From JAVBLP01 sp031553505 (GTDB lineage: Bacteria > Elusimicrobiota > Endomicrobiia > Endomicrobiales > Endomicrobiaceae), in assembly GCA_031553505.1 (NCBI GenBank), contig JAVBLP010000022.1, positions 41,756 to 105,755 on the forward strand: a stretch of 64,000 bases of DNA, read 5' to 3'. The translations under genes and the position numbers were made by a program. Below the pieces are notes generated by a model. That model searched no databases. It had not been told where the DNA came from and saw nothing but the letters and a program-made list of their open reading frames with translations. Below are positions 59,001 to 64,000 of this stretch, piece by piece. Each line of letters opens with the position of its first letter. Position 1 is the first letter of the stretch.

Positions 59001-60766
59001 TGGCTGATACCGCGTTGAAAACGGCAGAAGCCGGATACCTTACAAGAAGACTTATTGACGTTGCCCATGACGTCGTTGTCAGGGAAGCGGACTGCAAAAC
59101 CGTTAACGGCGTATTTATTGGAACGCTTCAGAGCGGTGATGAAGTTGTCGAAAAGATAGATGAGCGCGTAGTCGGAAGAATAGCTCTTGATAACGTTGTG
59201 GACATTGTTCATGACGAACTCATTGTTAAGAGAGGAGAGCTTATTACTCCTGAAAAAGCGCAGAAGCTTGTTGAAGCCGGAATTGATAAAATCGGTATCA
59301 GGAGCGTTTTGACATGCGAGGCGGAACACGGCGTTTGCGCGAAATGCTACGGCGTAAATCCCGGAACGGGCAAAATGGTTGAAGTCGGCGAAGCCGTAGG
59401 TATTATTGCCGCACAGTCAATTGGCGAGCCCGGTACCCAGCTTACGCTGCGTACATTTCATATCGGCGGAGCCGCGAGCCGCGTTGTCCAGCGTTCGGAA
59501 ATTTATGCCGAAAACAACGGTACGGCAGATTATTACAATTTAAAAACTATTAAAAATAAAGACGGGGAAATCATAGTTCTCAGCAGAAATACAGAACTTG
59601 TATATACGGAATTCCCTGTTCACCGCAGACAGGTGTACCAGATACCTTACGGAGCGGTAATTGAAGTTCAGGATGGGCAGAAAATTGAAATAAAAAATGA
59701 CGCTGCTACCGGAATGAAGAAAAACGTCTTAATAGCGAAGTGGGATCCGCATTCCAAGCCGATTATATCGGAATTTGACGGGACTATACAGTTCGTTGAC
59801 GTTAAAGACGGCGTAACTTTGCAGAAAGAAAAATCAAAAATAACCGGGCAGATCGAAAGAGTGATTATCGAGCATCCGGCTGACAGAAAGAGTCCGAAAA
59901 TAGTCGTTAAAAAAGACGGAAAAACTGTTGCTGAATATCCGTTGCCGGTTGACACTACGCTCGTAGTTCATGACGGCAACAAAATAAAAGCCGGCGACGT
60001 TTTGGCGAAAATACCGCAGGAAGTTTCTAAATCAAGAGACATCACCGGCGGTTTGCCGAGAGTTGCGGAACTTTTTGAAGGCCGCAGGCCGAAAAACGCC
60101 GCAGTCGTTTCAGAAATTGACGGCATAGTCCATTTAGGCGGACCTACGGCGAAAGGCAGCGTAAAAGTAGAAATTGAAAATCCCGAAACAAAGATGAAAA
60201 AGGATTATTTGATTCCGCTTGGACGCCATCTTGTTGTTTATGAAGGCGACAGAGTCAGAGAAGGCGAAGCGCTTTCAGACGGAGCGGTAAATCCGCATGA
60301 TATTCTTAAAGTTAAGGGTCCTAAAGAAGTTCAGGAATATCTTGTTAATGAAATTCAGCAGGTTTACAGGCTTCAGGGCGTTACGATAAACGATAAACAT
60401 ATTGAAATAATAGTGAGGCAGATGCTGTCCAATGTAAGAATTACGGATTCAGGAGACAGCAGATTCCTTAACGGCGAAATCGTTTCTAGATACAAATATG
60501 AAACAGACAGAAAGGCTGTTAAAGGAAGAAGCGGAAAGCCGCCCGCGGCGCATCCGATTCTCCTTGGAATTACAAAGGCCTCATTGTCCTCAGACTCGTT
60601 TATTTCTGCTGCGTCTTTCCAGGAAACAACCAGAATTTTGACTGAAGCTGCTGTTTCAGGCCAGGTTGACACCTTGAGAGGATTGAAAGAAAATGTTTCA
60701 ATAGGACATTTGATACCTGCAGGAACTGGTCTTAAAGCTCCTGAAACGACAGGAAAAAATAAATAA
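56021..60766 (+). CDS. rpoC: RNA polymerase beta' subunit
   Basis: 1581 aa, longer than E. coli (1407). The N-terminal zinc ribbon is CHCGKY and CDRCGVEV. The catalytic loop NADFDGDQMAVH carries the Mg-binding aspartates D648, D650 and D652. The bridge helix and trigger loop regions (MRGLMAKP, ESIGEPGTQLTLRTFHIGG as IGEPGTQLTLRTFHIGG) and the second zinc site (CEAEHGVCAKCYG) are intact. Extra length lies in an insertion at about 180-430, which includes acidic, lysine-rich segments, and in sandwich-barrel-like material after the trigger loop. Start ATG 56021 overlaps rpoB. Confidence 0.98.
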   Translation: MSKINFQNQKKKTGGLNFSNFDAVKVTVASPDQIKSWSFGEVKKPETINYRTFKPERDGLFCDRIFGPTKDWECHCGKYKYIKHKGTVCDRCGVEVTESKVRRERFGHIDLAVPVAHLWFLRKPPSRIGILLNMKISDLEKVIYYTKYVVTENLKDRAVVSSFVEKGMLLKEEEFDLFKYGINSPVVKEEFKQIFDGIVAEEITLDSDEKKALKQLKSMVKHQADQAGMSSDEAAKNIAANIEKGDIYYKCYFKSHSVYYYGDLDSSQRSEIKKILAENFEKGETVSIGEPDKKLRVEFFDIDKDKIFSDLRKNPEKLKKFEGHLRIEVSRNEIPFMKNFSKPENAVILEESDIKNLQNGFGDNLKVDIGAAAVRKLLEEIKLDEEAKNIHIEIKKTKSDAERARLIRKLRVVEGFLESETRPEWMILTTLPVIPPDLRPLVALDGGRFATSDLNDLYRRIINRNNRLRHIEQLKAPAVMINNEKRLLQEAVDALIDNDSRTRPVTGAGNRPLKSLSDTLKGKQGRFRQNLLGKRVDYSGRSVIVVGPNLKLNQCGLPKEMALELFKPFIIKELIKQENATLKSARRMLERGDAKVWNILEKVTKSHPVLLNRAPTLHRLGIQAFEPVLVEGKSIQLHPLTCAAFNADFDGDQMAVHLPISLEAQMEAKVLMMATKNILSPASGKPIAVPSQDMVLGSCFLTKEKIGVAGEGKIFSSVSEIISAYQSKKIDLQARIKVVGLTNIRDEKLKDAEQSDISKWKNYKSDDGKEVMNYTTVGRIIFNEQLPKNDDGSYSLGYQNKSMTKKELGALVDRCYKELGQFRTVVLLDEIKKMGYKYATLAGVSISIDEMKVPPKKEKMVKEAKVKIKEIEKQAKLGLITESERYNKIIDIWTRVTDEVADIMFDEMRKEETEPIKKGENRFNSIFMMADSGARGSRQQVRQLAGMRGLMAKPQKKLTGGVGEIIETPIISNFREGLTVLEYFISTHGGRKGLADTALKTAEAGYLTRRLIDVAHDVVVREADCKTVNGVFIGTLQSGDEVVEKIDERVVGRIALDNVVDIVHDELIVKRGELITPEKAQKLVEAGIDKIGIRSVLTCEAEHGVCAKCYGVNPGTGKMVEVGEAVGIIAAQSIGEPGTQLTLRTFHIGGAASRVVQRSEIYAENNGTADYYNLKTIKNKDGEIIVLSRNTELVYTEFPVHRRQVYQIPYGAVIEVQDGQKIEIKNDAATGMKKNVLIAKWDPHSKPIISEFDGTIQFVDVKDGVTLQKEKSKITGQIERVIIEHPADRKSPKIVVKKDGKTVAEYPLPVDTTLVVHDGNKIKAGDVLAKIPQEVSKSRDITGGLPRVAELFEGRRPKNAAVVSEIDGIVHLGGPTAKGSVKVEIENPETKMKKDYLIPLGRHLVVYEGDRVREGEALSDGAVNPHDILKVKGPKEVQEYLVNEIQQVYRLQGVTINDKHIEIIVRQMLSNVRITDSGDSRFLNGEIVSRYKYETDRKAVKGRSGKPPAAHPILLGITKASLSSDSFISAASFQETTRILTEAAVSGQVDTLRGLKENVSIGHLIPAGTGLKAPETTGKNK

Positions 60767-60788
60767 TCTATATTGTAAGGAAAGTAAA

Positions 60789-61172
60789 ATGCCAACGATT
60801 AATCAGTTGATTGCAAACGGAAGAAAAGACGTAACAAGAAAAACAAAATCGCCTGCGCTTAAAGATTGCCCGCAGAGAAGAGGGGTTTGTACAAGAGTTT
60901 ATACGTCCACTCCTAAAAAACCTAACTCCGCTTTGAGAAAAGTCGCAAGAGTAAGGCTGACATCTGGATATGAAGTTTCTTCATACATACCGGGTGTAGG
61001 CCATAACCTTCAGGAACATTCACTTGTTCTTATCCGCGGCGGTCGTGTAAAAGATTTGCCAGGAGTCCGTTACCATATTGTCAGGGGTACTCTTGACACT
61101 ACCGGCGTAGACGGCCGCAAGCAGTCCAGAAGCAAATACGGAGCCAAAAAAGCAAAAGCAGCTGCGAAATAG
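60789..61172 (+). CDS. rpsL: 30S ribosomal protein S12
   Basis: Decoding-site protein, 127 aa. PTINQLIANGRKDV starts it; the streptomycin-contact loop TPKKPNSALRKVARVRL keeps the lysine equivalent to K43 (PKKPNSA), and the second loop has the usual GRVKDLPGVRYHIVRG. It begins 22 nt after rpoC with AAGGA upstream, so the str operon follows rpoBC directly. A small hairpin (TGCGCC 61187-61192 with GGCGCA 61204-61209) lies between it and rpsG. Confidence 0.97.
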   Translation: MPTINQLIANGRKDVTRKTKSPALKDCPQRRGVCTRVYTSTPKKPNSALRKVARVRLTSGYEVSSYIPGVGHNLQEHSLVLIRGGRVKDLPGVRYHIVRGTLDTTGVDGRKQSRSKYGAKKAKAAAK

Positions 61173-61253
61173 TATAAAATATATGATGCGCCGTTAAATA
61201 TAAGGCGCAAATTTTGTAATTCCAAATAGATAAAAATAAAAGAGGTATCAGTA

Positions 61254-61733
61254 ATGCCACGCAAAGCGTTAAAACCAAGAGAAAAAAGAGGTTTGCCGGA
61301 CGGAGATTCAAAGTTTGGTTCAGTCATAGTCGCGAGATTTATAAGCAAACTTAACTTTGAAGGCAAAAAAAGCACAGCGGAATCGATAATGTATGATTCT
61401 TTTGACATAATAAAGGAAAAAACTGGCGAAGATCCTGTGTCGGTTTTTAACAGGGCTATAGAAAATATCAGGCCTTTGCTTGAAGTAAGGCCGCGCAGAG
61501 TCGGCGGAGCTACGTATCAGGTTCCTATGGAAGTGCCAATGGTCCGTTCTATTACGCTTGCCATAAACTGGCTTATAGAAATAGCAAGAAGCAAAACCGG
61601 CAGACCAATGTGCGAAAAACTCGCGCAGGAAATAATTGACGGCAGCAAGAAAGAAGGCGCCTGCATGAAGAAAAGAGAAGATACGCACAAAATGGCAGAA
61701 GCAAATAAAGCGTTTGCCCATTATAGATGGTAA
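61254..61733 (+). CDS. rpsG: 30S ribosomal protein S7
   Basis: Head-domain assembly initiator of the small subunit, 159 aa. It shows PRKALKPREKRG at the N-terminus, FINKLNFEGKK-like RFISKLNFEGKKSTAES, and RPRRVGGATYQVPMEV, the rRNA-binding segment. The end, HKMAEANKAFAHYRW, is typical. It is followed after 28 nt by fusA. In E. coli S7 regulates this operon; the 81-nt gap before the gene with its short hairpin would be the place to look. Confidence 0.97.
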   Translation: MPRKALKPREKRGLPDGDSKFGSVIVARFISKLNFEGKKSTAESIMYDSFDIIKEKTGEDPVSVFNRAIENIRPLLEVRPRRVGGATYQVPMEVPMVRSITLAINWLIEIARSKTGRPMCEKLAQEIIDGSKKEGACMKKREDTHKMAEANKAFAHYRW

Positions 61734-61761
61734 AAAATTTTAAGATAAAAGGTTTAAAAAA

Positions 61762-63846
61762 ATGGCTAGAGAATTTTCGTTAAACAAAATCAGAAACTTT
61801 GGAATTGCCGCTCATATAGATGCCGGCAAAACGACAACATCAGAAAGAATCCTGTATTATACGGGAAAAACCCATAAAATCGGCGAAGTGCATGAAGGCG
61901 CCGCTACTATGGACTGGATGGAGCAGGAAAGAGAAAGAGGGATAACAATTACGTCTGCTGCGACTACGTGCAAATGGCAGGATATGCAGTTTAACATTAT
62001 CGACACCCCCGGCCACGTTGACTTTACGGTAGAAGTTGAAAGATCTCTCAGGATTCTTGACGGCGCTGTTGTGGTTTTTGACTCTGGTAACGGAGTAGAG
62101 CCTCAGTCTGAAACTGTTTGGAGACAGGCTGATAAATATAATGTTCCAAGAATCGTTTTTTCAAACAAAATGGATAAAATCGGCGCTGATTATTTTATGG
62201 TTGTCGATGATATAAGAGAAAAATTAGGCGCGACGCCTCTTCCTTTGCAGATTCCGATAGGTTCGGAGGCTACATTTGAAGGGATGGTTGACATAGTACA
62301 GATGAAAGCGTATATATGGCACGGAGAAGAACTCGGCGCAAAATTTAGTATTGTTGACATTCCTGCGGATTTAAAAGCAAAAGCCGAAGAAATGAGAGCT
62401 CAGATGATTGAACTTATTGCTGATTACAGCGATGAAGTTATGAGCAACTTTATGGAAGGCAAAGAATCTACTATGGCCCAGATAAAAGCCGCGATTAGAA
62501 ATGCTACGCTTCAGATAAAGCTTATTCCTGTATTCTGCGGAACGTCATTTAAAAATAAGGGCGTACAGCCTATGCTTGACGCGGTATGCGATTATCTTCC
62601 TTCACCTCTTGACAGAAAAGCTTTTAAAGGTGAAAATCCTTTAACGGGCGAACCTGCCGAAAGGCCGGTTGACGATAAAGCGCCTTTCAGCGCTTTGGCA
62701 TTTAAAATTCAGGCTGACCCTTATGTAGGAAAGCTTACATACTTCAGGGTTTATTCCGGAACGCTCGAAAGCGGCTCGTATGTTTATAACCCTGCAAAAA
62801 ATAATAAAGAAAGAATTTCACGTATAGTCCGTATGCATTCAAATAACAGAGAAGAAGTTAAAGTTGTTTACGCGGGCGATATTGCCGCTGCTGTTGGCCT
62901 TAAAAATACAACTACAGGCGACACACTTTGCGATGAAGAAAATCCTATAGTTCTTGAGTCGATGACTTTTCCGGAACCTGTTATAGACGTTGCGATCGAA
63001 CCGAAATCAAAAGCTGACGAAGAAAGGCTTGGAATAGCTTTAGGCAGGCTTGCCGAAGAAGATCCTACTTTCAGGGTCAGAACTAACGAAGAAACAAATC
63101 AGACGATTATCGCCGGAATGGGCGAACTCCATCTTGAAGTTCTTGTAGACAGAATGAAAAGAGAGTTCAATGTCCAGGCAAACGTAGGCAGGCCCCAGGT
63201 TGCATACCGTGAAACGATAAAGAAAAAAACAGAAGCGGAATCAAAATATATCAGGCAGACCGGCGGACGCGGACAGTACGGACATGTTGTTCTTACCGTT
63301 GAACCGCAGGAACCGGGTAAAGGCTATGAATTTGTAAACAAAATCGTAGGCGGCGTCATTCCGAGAGAATATATTCCCGCGGTTGATAAAGGAATAAAAG
63401 AAGCGCTTACTTCGGGTACTTTGGCAGGTTATCCTGTCGTTGACGTTAAAGTTACGCTTATAGACGGTTCATTCCACGAAGTTGACTCATCGGAAATGGC
63501 GTTTAAGATTGCCGGCTCCATAGCGTTTAAGGATGCTTGCAAAAAAGGTAACCCCGTAATTCTTGAACCTATAATGAAATGTGAAGTTATAGTTCCTGAA
63601 GATTACATGGGTGACGTTATAGGAGATTTGAATTCAAGGCGCGGAAAAATTTCCAGCATGGATTCAAGAAACAAAGTACAGCATATCAAGGCTAATGTTC
63701 CTCTCGCGGAAATGTTCGGTTACTCGACAACTTTGCGCTCGTTAACGCAAGGCAGGGGAAATTACAGCATGGAATTCTCTCACTATGAAGAAGTTCCTAA
63801 ACAGATTGCTGATAAAATATTGGAAAAAGCATCGCCAAAAAGTTAA
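61762..63846 (+). CDS. fusA: Elongation factor G
   Basis: GTPase that drives translocation; 694 aa, the standard length. G1 is AHIDAGKTT, G2 RGITITSAAT, G3 DTPGHVDFT, and G4 NKMDKIGAD. Domains II-V follow, with the domain IV tip at TGGRGQYGHV and the end YSTTLRSLTQGRGNYSMEF. It is the canonical type (EF-G1) by its place between rpsG and tuf. AAAGG lies 9 nt before ATG. Confidence 0.98.
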   Translation: MAREFSLNKIRNFGIAAHIDAGKTTTSERILYYTGKTHKIGEVHEGAATMDWMEQERERGITITSAATTCKWQDMQFNIIDTPGHVDFTVEVERSLRILDGAVVVFDSGNGVEPQSETVWRQADKYNVPRIVFSNKMDKIGADYFMVVDDIREKLGATPLPLQIPIGSEATFEGMVDIVQMKAYIWHGEELGAKFSIVDIPADLKAKAEEMRAQMIELIADYSDEVMSNFMEGKESTMAQIKAAIRNATLQIKLIPVFCGTSFKNKGVQPMLDAVCDYLPSPLDRKAFKGENPLTGEPAERPVDDKAPFSALAFKIQADPYVGKLTYFRVYSGTLESGSYVYNPAKNNKERISRIVRMHSNNREEVKVVYAGDIAAAVGLKNTTTGDTLCDEENPIVLESMTFPEPVIDVAIEPKSKADEERLGIALGRLAEEDPTFRVRTNEETNQTIIAGMGELHLEVLVDRMKREFNVQANVGRPQVAYRETIKKKTEAESKYIRQTGGRGQYGHVVLTVEPQEPGKGYEFVNKIVGGVIPREYIPAVDKGIKEALTSGTLAGYPVVDVKVTLIDGSFHEVDSSEMAFKIAGSIAFKDACKKGNPVILEPIMKCEVIVPEDYMGDVIGDLNSRRGKISSMDSRNKVQHIKANVPLAEMFGYSTTLRSLTQGRGNYSMEFSHYEEVPKQIADKILEKASPKS

Positions 63847-63883
63847 GAATTAAATAAAGGATAAAAAAATCGGAGGAAGTAAA

Positions 63884-64000
63884 ATGGCAAAAGAAAAGTT
63901 TGACAGAAGTAAACCGCACGTAAACATAGGGACGATAGGGCACGTGGACCACGGCAAAACGACATTGACGGCAGCGATAACGAAAGTATTGGGAGACAAG
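63884..64000 (+). CDS. tuf: Elongation factor Tu (3'-partial)
   Basis: The first 39 codons of EF-Tu, cut by the right edge of the window. The start is ATG 63884 after a strong GGAGG. The sequence begins MAKEKFDRSKPHVNIG, and the P-loop GHVDHGKTTLTAAI is intact. It delivers aminoacyl-tRNA to the ribosome. It lies 37 nt after fusA, the normal str-operon order. The rest of the gene is outside the window. Confidence 0.97.
   Translation, partial: MAKEKFDRSKPHVNIGTIGHVDHGKTTLTAAITKVLGDK

Overview
The window looks like chromosome of an AT-rich Gram-negative bacterium of the phylum Elusimicrobiota, probably Endomicrobium-like. This rests on the 16S rRNA and overall gene style as I remember them, on the outer-membrane machinery (secretin, OmpA-type and AsmA-like proteins), and on the giant low-similarity proteins. 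No database search was possible. Nearly all genes lie on the + strand and are densely packed.

Layout. (1) 1-7632 is most of a giant protein with two copies of a zinc-metallopeptidase-like module, ended by a strong terminator. (2) 7817-13978 is an aromatic amino-acid operon: pheA, a HisC-family aminotransferase, DAHP synthase, tyrA and aroA, with a PlsC-type acyltransferase overlapping aroA. ispH and rpsA follow. (3) 16906-19804 holds four type IV pseudopilin-like genes. After rplM-rpsI, the block 21084-32017 holds pilB, pilC, a second paralogous set of four pseudopilins, pilM, pilN, a pilO with a PilP-like tail, a secretin, a receiver-only response regulator and a repeat-containing exported protein. 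Together these could build an envelope-spanning pilus or pseudopilus machine. No retraction ATPase, prepilin peptidase or obvious major pilin is present. (4) 32206-35031 is pyruvate phosphate dikinase with an unusual lysine/alanine-rich tail. Next comes a small winged-helix/nucleotidyltransferase pair, the second gene frameshifted, bracketed by two similar terminators. (5) 36183-43599 encodes a second giant exported protein full of internal repeats, an OmpA-family protein and an AsmA-like protein. (6) 43600-49360 is a complete rRNA operon (16S, tRNA-Ile, tRNA-Ala, 23S, 5S) behind four tandem promoters. (7) A TMTC-like membrane protein precedes the transcription/translation cluster rplJ-rplL-rpoB-rpoC-rpsL-rpsG-fusA-tuf; tuf is cut by the window edge.

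Regulation visible in the sequence: -35/-10 promoters with 16-18 bp spacing before most operons, an L10-leader-like RNA plus intrinsic attenuator before rplJ, a paired RNA element and separate promoter between rplL and rpoB, a palindrome over the -35 box of the first pseudopilin operon, and boxA-like sites in the rRNA operon.

The most unusual items are the two giant proteins, the doubled pseudopilin quartet, the histone-like tail on PPDK, the linked changes at the elbow of tRNA-Ile, and the frameshifted toxin-like pair between covarying hairpins.
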